From NCBI RefSeq assembly GCF_014287275.1, contig NZ_JACONZ010000001.1, positions 62,001 through 126,000 on the forward strand: a stretch of DNA of 64,000 nucleotides. Direction: 5' to 3'. A program made the position numbers and the translations under genes. The stretch is from Anaerofilum hominis (lineage in GTDB: Bacteria; Bacillota; Clostridia; Oscillospirales; Ruminococcaceae). The notes beneath the pieces were generated by a model. It saw only the letters and a list, made by a program, of their open reading frames with translations, ran no database searches and was not told the origin of the DNA. Positions 8,880 to 19,782 of this stretch are shown here, one piece after another. Numbering within the stretch: position 1 is the stretch's first letter; each line of letters starts with the position of its first letter.

Positions 8880-8904
8880 AATATATACTATTTTTGTATA
8901 TATT
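8880..8904. promoter_or_regulatory. 9-bp inverted repeat upstream of nrdA promoter, possible operator
   Basis: AATATATAC (8880-8888) and GTATATATT (8896-8904) form a perfect inverted repeat 22 bases upstream of the -35 box. Such A/T-rich dyads occur in NrdR boxes, but the full NrdR consensus is not matched. It is a candidate regulator site only. Confidence 0.4.
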
Positions 8905-8925
8905 AATATAAAATGTGTTTTGCTA

Positions 8926-8954
8926 TTGAAAAGGCACAAGATATCGTATATTAT
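8926..8954 (+). promoter_or_regulatory. promoter of nrdA-nrdB
   Basis: TTGAAA (8926-8931) and TATTAT (8949-8954) are separated by 17 bases, 38 bases upstream of the nrdA start codon. Confidence 0.75.
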
Positions 8955-8992
8955 TGAGATAATTTCCTGTTTGTGCCAGAGGGAGGGCCAAA

Positions 8993-11506
8993 ATGCAGAT
9001 CAAAAAAAGAAGCGGCGCGCTGGAGGAGTACGATCCAGCCAAAATCACGCAGGCCATAAAAAAGGCGTTTTTCAGCGTGGGCGAACAGCCCGGGGAAAGT
9101 TTGCTGGCAGGCCTGCTCACCGATGTGGAGGGCCGCCTGGCAGACGGTGAACTTTCCGTGGAGCGCATTCAGGATCTCGTGGAACGGGTCATGATGGAGC
9201 ACGGACATTTCAACGCTGCCAAAAGCTATATCCTTTACCGGCAGAAAAGGGCAGAGCTGCGCGGCGCGCGTCAGGCTTTGGCGGGCCAGATCGGGGTCGA
9301 CGGGCTGGAGGAATGTCTGTCCCGGATCCAGGCTGAATTTGACCCCGCGCTTTACCCGGTCACCGCTTTGTCCGCGCAGTTTGCGGGTTTTGCAAAGCCC
9401 GATATGGACCCGGCGGAACTGTTGGCGGTGCTCACCAAAGCCGCGGTGGAACTGACCAGCCCCGAAGCGCCTCAGTGGGAGCTGATCGCCGCCCGCTTTT
9501 TAAATCTCGGCTTCCGCCTGCAGCTGCAGGAAGAATGCTGCCGCCGCGGTATTGGCAGCTTTTATGAAAAGCTGGTCTATCTCACCCGGGAAGGCCTTTA
9601 CGGCGAATACATCCTGCAGAACTACACAAAAGCGGATCTCGATGAGGCCGCAGGCTTTATCGACGAAAAAAGGGACGACCGGTTCACCTGGTCTGGCCTT
9701 GATCTCCTGCTCAAGCGCTATGTGATCCGCACCCGCCAGCACGTGGCGCTGGAAACGCCCCAGGAGATGTTTTTGGGCATTGCGCTGCATCTGGCCATGA
9801 ATGAAAAAAAGGACCGCATGGTCTGGGTACGGCGGTTTTACGATATGCTCAGCCTGATGCAGGTCACCATGGCGACGCCGACCCTCTCCAACGCGCGCAA
9901 GCCCTATCATCAGCTTTCCAGCTGTTTTATCGACACCGTGCCCGACAGCCTGGAGGGGATCTATCGCAGCGTCGACAGCTTTGCCAAAGTGAGCAAGTTC
10001 GGCGGCGGCATGGGGCTGTATTTTGGCAAAGTGCGGGCCACCGGCAGCAGCATCCGCGGCTTTGAAGGGGCGGCGGGCGGCGTGATCCGCTGGATCAGGC
10101 TGGTCAACGACACCGCTGTGGCAGTGGACCAGCTGGGCATGCGCCAGGGGGCGGTCGCGGTCTATCTGGACGCATGGCATAAAGATCTGCCGGAATTTCT
10201 GCAGCTGCGCACCAATAACGGGGACGACCGCATGAAAGCGCATGACGTTTTTCCGGCCGTGTGCTGGCCGGACCTGTTCTGGAAGCTGGCGTCCCAGGAC
10301 CTGGACGCCCCCTGGTATCTGATGTGTCCCCACGATATCCTGACGGTCAAGGGATATGCGCTGGAGGATTATTGGGGCGAGGAATGGGAGCGGCGTTACC
10401 ACAGCTGTGTGGAGGACCCCCGCATCCCGAAACGCACCGTGACGGTAAAGGAGATCGTGCGTCTGGTCCTGAAAAGCGCGGTGGAGACCGGGACCCCTTT
10501 CACCTTTAACCGCGACGCGGTGAACCGCGCCAACCCCAACGGGCACAAGGGCATGATCTACTGCTCCAATCTCTGTACCGAGATCGCGCAGAACATGGCC
10601 CCGGTCGAGACCGTGAGTACCGAGGTGCTGACGCGCGAGGGTGATACCGTGGTGGTGACCACCACCCGCCCGGGTGAATTTGTAGTCTGCAATCTGGCCA
10701 GTCTCTCCCTGGGCAACCTGCCGGTGCAGGATGAGACCGCGATGGGCGAGATCGTGCGCACGGCGGTGCGGGCGCTGGACAACGTGATCGACCTCAACTT
10801 TTATCCGCTGGCCTATGCCCGCCTCACCAACCAAAAATACCGCAGCATCGGCCTGGGGGTAAGCGGCTATCACCACATGCTGGCAAAGCACGGCGTCCGC
10901 TGGGAAAGCGAGGAGCATCTTGCCTTTGCCGACCGCGTGTTTGAGACCATCAACCGCGCCGCCATCACTGCAAGCTGCGAACTGGCCGAAGAAAAAGGCG
11001 CTTACAGCCTGTTTTCCGGCAGCGACTGGGCCACCGGCGCCTATTTCGAAAAGCGGGGCTATACCAGCCCTGCCTGGCAGGCATTGGCACAGCGGGTGCA
11101 GCGCAGCGGGATGCGCAACGCCTATCTGCTGGCCGTGGCCCCCACCAGCAGCACCAGCATCCTGGCGGGCACTACCGCAGGCGTTGACCCGGTGATGAAC
11201 AAGTTTTTTCTGGAGGAAAAAAAGGGCAGCATGCTGCCCCGGGTGGCGCCGGAGCTCTCTCCGGCCACCTATTGGTATTACAAAAACGCCCATCTGATCG
11301 ACCAGCGCTGGAGCGTCCGCGCCTGTGGCGTGCGGCAGCGCCATATCGACCAGGCCCAAAGCATGAACCTGTATATCACCAACGAGTACACGCTGCGCCA
11401 GGTGCTGGACCTGTATCTGCTGGCCTGGGAACAGGGTGTAAAGACGATCTATTATATCCGCAGCAAATCATTGGAAGTGGAAGAGTGCGAGAGCTGCTCT
11501 TCCTGA
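8993..11506 (+). CDS. nrdA: class I ribonucleoside-diphosphate reductase, alpha subunit
   Basis: NrdA reduces ribonucleoside diphosphates to deoxyribonucleotides, using a thiyl radical generated by the beta subunit encoded next. The 837-residue protein begins with an ATP-cone allosteric domain (about residues 1-90, MQIKKRSGALEEYDPAKI). The barrel has conserved cysteines in SSCFIDTV and VVCNLASLSL, the NxCxE radical-site motif (SNLCTEI), the PTSSTSILAGT loop and the redox-shuttle CESC at the extreme C-terminus. GGGAGGG precedes the ATG. It is in an operon with nrdB, 13 bases apart. An oxygen-dependent class I enzyme in a probably anaerobic organism suggests use under microaerobic conditions. 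Confidence 0.96.
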   Translation: MQIKKRSGALEEYDPAKITQAIKKAFFSVGEQPGESLLAGLLTDVEGRLADGELSVERIQDLVERVMMEHGHFNAAKSYILYRQKRAELRGARQALAGQIGVDGLEECLSRIQAEFDPALYPVTALSAQFAGFAKPDMDPAELLAVLTKAAVELTSPEAPQWELIAARFLNLGFRLQLQEECCRRGIGSFYEKLVYLTREGLYGEYILQNYTKADLDEAAGFIDEKRDDRFTWSGLDLLLKRYVIRTRQHVALETPQEMFLGIALHLAMNEKKDRMVWVRRFYDMLSLMQVTMATPTLSNARKPYHQLSSCFIDTVPDSLEGIYRSVDSFAKVSKFGGGMGLYFGKVRATGSSIRGFEGAAGGVIRWIRLVNDTAVAVDQLGMRQGAVAVYLDAWHKDLPEFLQLRTNNGDDRMKAHDVFPAVCWPDLFWKLASQDLDAPWYLMCPHDILTVKGYALEDYWGEEWERRYHSCVEDPRIPKRTVTVKEIVRLVLKSAVETGTPFTFNRDAVNRANPNGHKGMIYCSNLCTEIAQNMAPVETVSTEVLTREGDTVVVTTTRPGEFVVCNLASLSLGNLPVQDETAMGEIVRTAVRALDNVIDLNFYPLAYARLTNQKYRSIGLGVSGYHHMLAKHGVRWESEEHLAFADRVFETINRAAITASCELAEEKGAYSLFSGSDWATGAYFEKRGYTSPAWQALAQRVQRSGMRNAYLLAVAPTSSTSILAGTTAGVDPVMNKFFLEEKKGSMLPRVAPELSPATYWYYKNAHLIDQRWSVRACGVRQRHIDQAQSMNLYITNEYTLRQVLDLYLLAWEQGVKTIYYIRSKSLEVEECESCSS

Positions 11507-11519
11507 AACGGAGGTAAAA

Positions 11520-12563
11520 ATGGCACAGCTGATCAAAAAGCCGCTCTTCAATCCGGGCGGAGACACCGATGTGCGCCTGCGCCGCATGATCGGCGGCAAC
11601 ACCACCAACCTGAACGATTTCAACAACATGAAATATCCCTGGGTCAGCGATTGGTACCGGCAGGCGATGAACAATTTCTGGATCCCGGAAGAGATCAATC
11701 TGGCGCAGGACGTGAAAGACTATCCGCAGCTGACGGCCGCTGAGCGCACCGCTTATGACAAGATCCTCAGTTTTCTGGTGTTCCTGGACTCCATCCAAAC
11801 CGCCAATCTGCCCAATATCGGCGAATATGTCACCGCCAACGAGGTCAACCTCTGCCTGTCGATCCAAACTTTTCAGGAGTGCGTCCACAGCCAGAGCTAC
11901 AGCTATATGCTGGACACCATCTGCAGCCCGGTAGAACGCAACGATATCCTTTATCAGTGGAAAACCGATGAACACCTGCTGCGGCGCAATACCTTCATCG
12001 GCGATCTTTACAACCGCTTTCAGGAGAAGAAAGACCCTGAGACCTTTCTGCAGGTGCTGATGGCCAACTATATCCTGGAGGGCGTCTACTTTTACAGCGG
12101 CTTCATGTTCTTTTACAACCTGTCCCGCAACGGAAAGATGCCCGGCTCCGCACAGGAGATCCGCTATATCAACCGGGATGAAAACACGCATCTCTGGCTT
12201 TTCCGCAGCATCCTGCTGGAATTGCAGAAAGAGCAGCCGGAACTGTTCACGCCGGCCAATATCCAGACATTGAAAGAAATGCTGGAAGAGGGGGTACGGC
12301 AGGAAATCGCCTGGGGCAGCTATGTGATCGGCGACGAGATCCCCGGCCTCAACAGCCGCATGGTCACCGACTATATCCGCTATCTGGGGAACCTGCGCTG
12401 GTCGGGCCTGGGCTACGGATATCTCTTTGAGGACAACCGGGAAGAGCCGGCCAGCATGGGCTGGGTGAGCCAATATTCCAACGCGAATATGGTGAAGACT
12501 GATTTTTTTGAGGCAAAAAGCACCGCCTATGCCAAAAGCACGGCCCTGGTGGACGATCTGTAA
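11520..12563 (+). CDS. nrdB: class I ribonucleoside-diphosphate reductase, beta subunit
   Basis: NrdB is the dimetal ferritin-like subunit that stores the radical used by NrdA. In this 347-residue protein the predicted metal ligands are Asp90, Glu120, His123, Glu187, Glu221 and His224. Tyr127, four residues after His123, occupies the radical-tyrosine position, so the radical site looks intact, unlike Phe-substituted class Ic proteins. GGAGG lies seven bases before the start. There is no nrdI or nrdH nearby, which argues against a class Ib (nrdHIEF) set. A strong terminator follows at 12701-12739. Confidence 0.96.
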   Translation: MAQLIKKPLFNPGGDTDVRLRRMIGGNTTNLNDFNNMKYPWVSDWYRQAMNNFWIPEEINLAQDVKDYPQLTAAERTAYDKILSFLVFLDSIQTANLPNIGEYVTANEVNLCLSIQTFQECVHSQSYSYMLDTICSPVERNDILYQWKTDEHLLRRNTFIGDLYNRFQEKKDPETFLQVLMANYILEGVYFYSGFMFFYNLSRNGKMPGSAQEIRYINRDENTHLWLFRSILLELQKEQPELFTPANIQTLKEMLEEGVRQEIAWGSYVIGDEIPGLNSRMVTDYIRYLGNLRWSGLGYGYLFEDNREEPASMGWVSQYSNANMVKTDFFEAKSTAYAKSTALVDDL

Positions 12564-14219
<1,656 letters not shown>

Positions 14220-14280
14220 ACGCGGCGAGTCCAAAAGCGGGCGCGGCGGACGGCATTTCTTAAGGCCCACACCGCCCGCG

Positions 14281-14309
14281 TTGACTTTCGGCCGTGAAGC
14301 AGCTATAAT
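14281..14309 (+). promoter_or_regulatory. near-consensus promoter of tgt
   Basis: TTGACT (14281-14286) and TATAAT (14304-14309) are separated by exactly 17 bases. Confidence 0.88.
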
Positions 14310-14326
14310 AAACAAAAGATAAAAAA

Positions 14327-14367
14327 GGCGGTGCTGAGGAAGTGTTCCCCGGCGCCGCCCGTTTTTT
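14327..14367 (+). terminator. terminator-like hairpin in the tgt leader (possible attenuator)
   Basis: GGCGGTGC (14327-14334) pairs with GCGCCGCC (14352-14359) and is followed by CGTTTTTT. It lies between the tgt promoter and the tgt start, so it would stop transcription before the gene unless bypassed. It cannot be a simple eno terminator because the tgt promoter lies upstream of it. No preQ1 aptamer consensus was recognised next to it. Confidence 0.55.
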
Positions 14368-14400
14368 GGCAGAAGGGCCTATGCCCGGCGCCTCTGATAA

Positions 14401-15549
<1,149 letters not shown>

Positions 15550-15564
15550 AATGGGGGAAAAAGC

Positions 15565-15593
15565 TTGCAAGCAGCCCGCGATGCGGCTATAAT
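15565..15593 (+). promoter_or_regulatory. promoter of yajC
   Basis: TTGCAA (15565-15570) and TATAAT (15588-15593) are separated by 17 bases, and AGGAGG lies before the yajC start. Confidence 0.85.
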
Positions 15594-15638
15594 GGATATT
15601 GTATTGTAATCGACCAAACTTTAGGAGGAAGATTTTAG

Positions 15639-15950
15639 ATGTTTCCAATTTTTCTGACCACCGGTTCTGACGCTACGTTTGGAATTATCGGCACGATCCT
15701 GCCGTTTGCCCTCGTTCTGGTTGTGATGTATTTTCTCATGATCCGTCCCCAGAAGAAAAAGGACAAGCAGCTGCAAGATCTGCGCAACGCGCTGGAGATC
15801 GGCGACAACGTCACCACGATCGGCGGCATTGTGGGCCGTGTCGTGGCGCTCAAGGACGACACCATCGTGTTGGAGACCGGCACCGAGCGCAATAAGGTCC
15901 GCTTCAAGCGCTGGGCCGTGCAGGATGTGGAGAAACTCGTCGTCGAGTAA
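15639..15950 (+). CDS. yajC: Sec translocase accessory subunit YajC
   Basis: YajC is a small membrane protein that associates with SecDF and the SecYEG translocon. The 103-residue product has one N-terminal transmembrane helix (about residues 14-34, ILPFALVLVVMYFLMI). The family motif RPQKKKDKQ and a soluble domain with LEIGDNVTTIGGIVGRV follow. It has its own promoter and an AGGAGG site. A hairpin terminator follows directly. Confidence 0.93.
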   Translation: MFPIFLTTGSDATFGIIGTILPFALVLVVMYFLMIRPQKKKDKQLQDLRNALEIGDNVTTIGGIVGRVVALKDDTIVLETGTERNKVRFKRWAVQDVEKLVVE

Positions 15951-15964
15951 CCAAACATAAACGC

Positions 15965-16009
15965 AAACACCTCTGAATACACTTTAGCAGTGTATTTGGG
16001 GGTGTTTTT
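15965..16009 (+). terminator. terminator of yajC
   Basis: An imperfect hairpin (AACACCTC-AATACACT with AGTGTATT-GGGGTGTT) ends in TTTTT. The next gene starts four bases later, so its ribosome-binding G run lies inside the hairpin's right arm. Confidence 0.75.
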
Positions 16010-16012
16010 GAT

Positions 16013-16429
16013 ATGGTGAAAAAAACGGCTGCAATAAAAAAGCAGGAGCGTTCTTTTGTCCCGGCGCTTATTTTGGCATTCTTGACCGCCGTGGGGCTGA
16101 CCTTGGTGCAGTTCGCACTGGTGAGTTCGGTGATGTGCCGGGTGGACGTGGCCCCCAGTATGCTGGGCCCCCTCTCAACGGTGATGGTCTGCATCTCCGC
16201 ACTGGCGTCCGGTATGGCGCTCGCTTTCTGCATCGGCAGCAAGGGGATGCTGCTGGGGTTTGCGGGCGGCGCGGTCCTTTATCTCATCCTTATGGCCGCA
16301 GCGTTCCTGCGCGGGGATTTTGAGCTTTCCAGCATGGCGTTCATCAAACTGATCGCAATGTGTGCCGCAGGCGCTGTTGGGGGATATCTTGGCGTGAGCC
16401 TGGCGGAGCGCAGGCGGCGCAAGCACTGA
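16013..16429 (+). CDS. TIGR04086-type small membrane protein
   Basis: The 138-residue protein has a basic N-terminus, four predicted transmembrane segments (about residues 16-38, 50-72, 80-98 and 108-130) and a basic RRRRKH tail. Length, topology and position directly after yajC match the TIGR04086 membrane protein family common in Clostridia. Its function is not known. GGGGG inside the yajC terminator's right arm is the only ribosome-binding candidate, so expression may depend on readthrough past that hairpin. Confidence 0.72.
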   Translation: MVKKTAAIKKQERSFVPALILAFLTAVGLTLVQFALVSSVMCRVDVAPSMLGPLSTVMVCISALASGMALAFCIGSKGMLLGFAGGAVLYLILMAAAFLRGDFELSSMAFIKLIAMCAAGAVGGYLGVSLAERRRRKH

Positions 16430-16758
16430 ACGGCAAAAGACGGCAGAGCGGCAGAGCCGGGACACACGTCCCACAGGCCCGCCGTGCGTTCCCGTTCGAC
16501 CTTGCAGGTCCGTCCAAAGTCCCGGCCGGCAAGAGGCCGCGCTGTGGGGCAAAGGCCCCTTGGGGACTTTTTGCAGAGGACGGCGCGGTTCCTCTGCCCG
16601 CTGCGTGCTTTTCCTGTTGGAAAGGCACGCATTTTTTTGAACGCGATCTTCTGCGCTGCATCCTGCGGCGGCAAAGCATAAACCCCGCTTTTGCGGAATA
16701 GGCTTGTACTGTGATCATCGTAAAAAGTACAGGCTGTTGGCAAAGCGAGGTTTTTTCG
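16430..16758. other. intergenic region with one weak terminator candidate
   Basis: AAAGTCCC (16516-16523) pairs with GGGACTTT (16563-16570), followed by two more Ts. The long interior makes it a weak terminator candidate for the upstream membrane protein gene. A short CCGC-TTTT-GCGG hairpin lies near 16684. No gene was found. Confidence 0.35.
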
Positions 16759-17355
16759 TTGAGAAAAAGAGTGGATCTTCAAAACAGGCTCGTCACCTAC
16801 ACGGTTTTTGGGCTTTACTATCTGGGCCTGATCCTGGGCGCTGTCTATGCCGCCGGACACAGGGGAGAGCAGAACAACTATTTTTGGTACTATATCGAAA
16901 GCTTCCTCCAAAATCACAATGCAGGCAGCTTTTTGCCCGTGTTCTCCGTCTCGTTTCTCTCGGTGCTGGGGCTCAATCTGCTGCTTTTGATCTGCAGCTT
17001 TTCCTGCCTGGGCGCGCCGTTTATCCTTATGCTGCCGTTATTGCGCGGCATCAGCGCGGGGATGGTCAGCGCAGTGCTCTATCTGTCCTATGGCCTGAAA
17101 GGCCTGCTGTTTGAACTCTTTTTGCTGCTGCTGCCCACTGTGGTGCAGGCCCTGGAGCTGCTGCTTTTTGCGGCTGACACCTTCGACACCTCTGTAAAGC
17201 TTTTTCGCTGTGCACTATTGCACCGCAGCAGCGTGGCTCTGATCGATCCGCGCAAAGCGCTGCAGGGCTTTGTCCTTTACTCCTCAGCGGGGCTTGCCGC
17301 CGCGATTTTGGAGGGTTTTTTCGCGCTGCTGCTGGGCCCGGTCTTTCGATTTTAA
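16759..17355 (+). CDS. spoIIM: SpoIIM-like stage II sporulation membrane protein
   Basis: In Bacillus, SpoIIM works with SpoIID and SpoIIP in septal peptidoglycan remodelling during engulfment. This roughly 198-residue protein has five predicted membrane segments. It follows the SpoIIM pattern: an N-terminal LGLILGAVYAAG helix, SFSCLGAPFILMLPLLRGISAGMV, an LLLLPTVVQ helix in place of the usual LPQN, and a final AAAILEGFFALLLGPV. The neighbouring XerD-like gene recalls the spoIIM-xerD neighbourhood of Bacillus. Start choice is uncertain. TTG 16759 has AGCGAGG eight bases upstream, while GTG 16711 and GTG 16771 lack a good site. Its stop is only three bases from the convergent recombinase stop. 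Confidence 0.75.
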   Translation: MRKRVDLQNRLVTYTVFGLYYLGLILGAVYAAGHRGEQNNYFWYYIESFLQNHNAGSFLPVFSVSFLSVLGLNLLLLICSFSCLGAPFILMLPLLRGISAGMVSAVLYLSYGLKGLLFELFLLLLPTVVQALELLLFAADTFDTSVKLFRCALLHRSSVALIDPRKALQGFVLYSSAGLAAAILEGFFALLLGPVFRF

Positions 17356-17358
17356 GAT

Positions 17359-18438
17359 TTACTGTAAGTCCGCCATCGCCACGCCGTCCTCGTCCTGCGG
17401 CTGCGGAGCATCCTCCTCCTTTTTGGGCGATGCCTGTTTTTTCACCCTTTTGATGCCTGCAAGGGGAGAAGACTTTACAGCTTCGTCCAACTGGGTCCGG
17501 GAAATGTGGGTATAAATTTGGGTCGTGGAGACATTGGCGTGCCCCAGGATCTCCTGCAGCGCCAGCATGTCGACCTGTCCGCTGCGGTACATCAGCGTGG
17601 CCGCGGTATGGCGCAGCTTATGAGGGGAATACCCCTTGCCCGCAAGGCCCGCCTGCGCCAGACATTCGGCGACGATCTGCTCCACCCTGCGGGCGGTAAG
17701 GCGCTTTCCCGTCCGTTTTGAGACGAACATGGCATTGCGATCCTTTAAATTGGTCAAAGCTGCCCGGGCGGCCAGGTAAGGTTCGATGGCGGCCTGACAG
17801 GCCTCGGTCAGATAAACGGTGCGCTCTTTATTGCCCTTGCCGACAATGCGGATGGTCTCTTCCTTAAAATCGGTCAGGTTGATCCCCACCAGTTCGGACA
17901 GACGCATGCCGCAGTTGAGAAACAGGGTGATGATGCAGTAATCCCGCTCTGTAAATTCCGTCTGGATACTGCGCAGCAACTCAAGACATTCCTCCAAAGA
18001 GAGATAGCGGGGCAGGGCTTTTTTAAGCGAAGGGGAGTCCACATCCAGGGCGGGGTTGCTCTCCAGCAGATTTTTTTTGTTGACATAATAACGAAAAAAG
18101 GCCTTGATGCTGCATAACTTGCGTGCCCGTGTATTCGAGGCGTTGCCCCGCTCCCGCGTGATATAATACATGAACTCATACACTTCAGCCTTGGTGACCG
18201 CCTGTACAAAATCGAAAGAGAGCTCCTTGATGGAGATCTCCTCCAGCATCAGCTCATCCTGTACCTCGCCGCGAAAACGGCGCAGAAAGCGGAAAAAAGT
18301 GCGCAGATCAACGGCGTAGCCGTCCACTGTGCGCGGCGACAGGTTGCGGATAGAGAGCGCATAGTAGAGAAAATCGCGCAAAAATCCCGGGCAGTCGGCA
18401 TATTCGTCTTTTTTTATTCCGGCGGAACTGTTTGCCAT
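17359..18438 (-). CDS. XerD-like tyrosine recombinase
   Basis: The 359-residue protein has an N-terminal SAM-like core-binding domain (about residues 15-125) and a C-terminal catalytic domain. The catalytic set is complete: Arg in GMRLSEL, Lys in GKGNKER, HxxR in HKLRHTAAT, His in GHANVSTTQIY and the following Tyr. The charged, proline-rich C-terminal extension of about 40 residues is unusual for XerD. Start 18438 follows GAGG. A very good promoter lies 370 bases upstream with a 30-base palindrome at the start of the leader. It may be the chromosome dimer recombinase or a dedicated enzyme; which one cannot be told here. Confidence 0.88.
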   Translation of the reverse strand: MANSSAGIKKDEYADCPGFLRDFLYYALSIRNLSPRTVDGYAVDLRTFFRFLRRFRGEVQDELMLEEISIKELSFDFVQAVTKAEVYEFMYYITRERGNASNTRARKLCSIKAFFRYYVNKKNLLESNPALDVDSPSLKKALPRYLSLEECLELLRSIQTEFTERDYCIITLFLNCGMRLSELVGINLTDFKEETIRIVGKGNKERTVYLTEACQAAIEPYLAARAALTNLKDRNAMFVSKRTGKRLTARRVEQIVAECLAQAGLAGKGYSPHKLRHTAATLMYRSGQVDMLALQEILGHANVSTTQIYTHISRTQLDEAVKSSPLAGIKRVKKQASPKKEEDAPQPQDEDGVAMADLQ

Positions 18439-18512
18439 TGCTGAGCACCTCGTCACTTTCGTCTTTTTTATAGTTATTTATGGTTAAAAATGCGGAAGTC
18501 AAAAAGCCGCAA

Positions 18513-18650
18513 TTAAGAGGGGGGCGTCGAATTCCTTCCAAACCGCTCAAACCACAGTCGTCTTCTACCCGCTGCGTCTTTAGTGAACGCTTGTTTTTGG
18601 ACCGCTCTTTTGATCGCTTGATCGATTTGCCCGCTTAGCGCTGTTTCCAT
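18513..18650 (-). CDS. small ORF or gene remnant in the recombinase leader
   Basis: A 45-codon frame starting METALSGQIDQAIKRAV and ending in STPPS lies on the transcript leading to the XerD-like gene. It stays open upstream of the ATG for about 20 more sense codons (KAHALYLWESENLKLLQQ), giving a coherent amphipathic helix. This suggests the truncated end of a longer coding sequence. No ribosome-binding site precedes the ATG. I do not recognise it. It may be a degraded gene or a chance frame. Confidence 0.3.
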   Translation of the reverse strand: METALSGQIDQAIKRAVQKQAFTKDAAGRRRLWFERFGRNSTPPS

Positions 18651-18765
18651 TTGCTGCAGAAGCTTGAGATTTTCAGATTCCCAAAGATAAAGGGCGTGTG
18701 CCTTGAGAGATCAGCAGGAGGCAGGGCATTGGCTGAGATCTTCATCAAGGTCAAAGGAGTGACGC

Positions 18766-18795
18766 TATTTCGCTAAATGTAAGTTTAGCGAAATA
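18766..18795. repeat. 12-6-12 palindrome upstream of the XerD-like gene
   Basis: TATTTCGCTAAA (18766-18777), spacer TGTAAG, and TTTAGCGAAATA (18784-18795) form a perfect palindrome about 15 bases after the predicted transcription start. The repeat TGACGCTATT flanks it on both sides (18760-18769 and 18808-18817). Its geometry matches either a repressor operator or a tyrosine-recombinase core site (two arms around a six-base spacer). The arms do not match known dif sequences. Confidence 0.6.
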
Positions 18796-18814
18796 TGGGG
18801 AAGTGATTGACGCT

Positions 18815-18843
18815 ATTATACCTTTTACAGTCTGATTTGTCAA
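18815..18843 (-). promoter_or_regulatory. consensus sigma70 promoter upstream of the XerD-like gene
   Basis: On the minus strand TTGACA (18838-18843) and TATAAT (18815-18820) are separated by 17 bases, a perfect consensus. It fires into the palindrome at 18766-18795 and, 370 bases later, the recombinase gene. Confidence 0.9.
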
Positions 18844-18937
18844 CGATCGGACCTGTCGCGATCTCGAGCTTTATCCTTGGACTTAAACGACGAATAAAAT
18901 GATTTTTAATCTTTAAAATAAATCCAGCAGCCAAAAA

Positions 18938-18979
18938 GCAAACTCCCGCCGAGCCTGACCAGGACTCGCGGGAGTTTGC
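18938..18979 (-). terminator. terminator of the DUF6873-like gene
   Basis: GCAAACTCCCGC (18938-18949) pairs with GCGGGAGTTTGC (18968-18979), with a further GAG/CTC inside. On the minus strand it is followed by TTTTT. Confidence 0.85.
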
Positions 18980-19036
18980 CGCATGCGGAACTGTTTATCT
19001 CCGCCTGTGTTGGACGGGATTTTTCTTCCTCTTATT

Positions 19037-19777
19037 TTATTCTTTTTCCGCAATGACCAGCCATCCGCCAATGTCCTGCATGGGCCCGGAGATCAGGCTC
19101 ACTGGTTCCACATCAAAGCGCGATAAAAATTTTCTGATCACCTCGTGCTGGCTCAGCGCTGTAAAATCGCCGCAGAACGCCAGCTGCGATGCACTGAGCT
19201 TGCCGCAGCAGCCGCCCAAAAAGCCATATTGATACCCGCGCAGCTGGATGCCCGGTTCCGGCTGCAGCTCCAGCACTTCCAACCCGGCGCCGCGGGCCGC
19301 GGCGGCAATGCCTTTATCCGCAGTCATCAAAGCGTTTTCGGTCACCGGCACAATGGAACAGCGCGCATAGCCCTGGCGGACCTGAAGCGCCTCCAATTTA
19401 TTTGTTTCGAAACTCTTCAGAGCAGAAAGCGCAGTTTCTCCCCCGATCAGCGTTTTTCCCACCACCGCGGCATTGAGGGCCGTTTCAAACGGATAGCCGG
19501 GCTTCAGCCCATCAAAGCGCACGGTCTCCACACCGCTTTTTTGCAAGCGCGTGTGCAGTTCCCGCTGGTCGGCAGCTAAAAGCAGCTTACCCGCCCTGGG
19601 AGAAAACGCCAGCATATCCGCATGGCTCGCCACCGGCGCGGAGAGCGCCCGGGACGGGCGGGTTATGTAGCAGGTAAGGCCGCGCTGCTCCAATGCGCGG
19701 ATCACCTGTTTGTTGCTGCCGGATACCACGCACAGGCATGCGGCGCCCTGCGGCAGATTTGGCCTGCTGAATTTCAT
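19037..19777 (-). CDS. DUF6873-like protein (probable GME/amidinotransferase-like fold)
   Basis: The 246-residue protein has no signal peptide or membrane helix. It contains SHADML, NAAVVGK, a cysteine in GYARCSIVPV, ENALMTADKGIA and GGCCGKLS. These spaced His-Ala-Asp and Cys motifs resemble the DUF6873 family common in Clostridia, thought to share the guanidino-modifying (GME) fold of arginine deiminases. Its substrate is unknown. It starts five bases after the stop of the permease gene upstream (19783), so it is last in an adaptor-permease-DUF6873 transcription unit, ended by the terminator at 18938-18979. Confidence 0.6.
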   Translation of the reverse strand: MKFSRPNLPQGAACLCVVSGSNKQVIRALEQRGLTCYITRPSRALSAPVASHADMLAFSPRAGKLLLAADQRELHTRLQKSGVETVRFDGLKPGYPFETALNAAVVGKTLIGGETALSALKSFETNKLEALQVRQGYARCSIVPVTENALMTADKGIAAAARGAGLEVLELQPEPGIQLRGYQYGFLGGCCGKLSASQLAFCGDFTALSQHEVIRKFLSRFDVEPVSLISGPMQDIGGWLVIAEKE

Positions 19778-19782
19778 CGCTT

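Noticed and set aside
8244..8906. 220-codon plus-strand open frame before nrdA
   Set aside because: Composition is Arg/Pro/Gly-rich, typical of chance frames in GC-rich DNA; no ribosome-binding site, and it runs into the nrdA promoter region.
8069..8992. Cobalamin riboswitch upstream of the ribonucleotide reductase
   Set aside because: No B12-box-like sequence was found on either strand.
17359..18438. XerD-like recombinase as the enzyme for the switch at 57 kb
   Set aside because: It is 39 kb away, while a second complete tyrosine recombinase directly abuts the inverted repeats.
18766..18795. Palindrome as the chromosomal dif site
   Set aside because: Arm sequences do not match known dif arms, and perfect symmetry is not typical of dif; kept as an unassigned palindrome.
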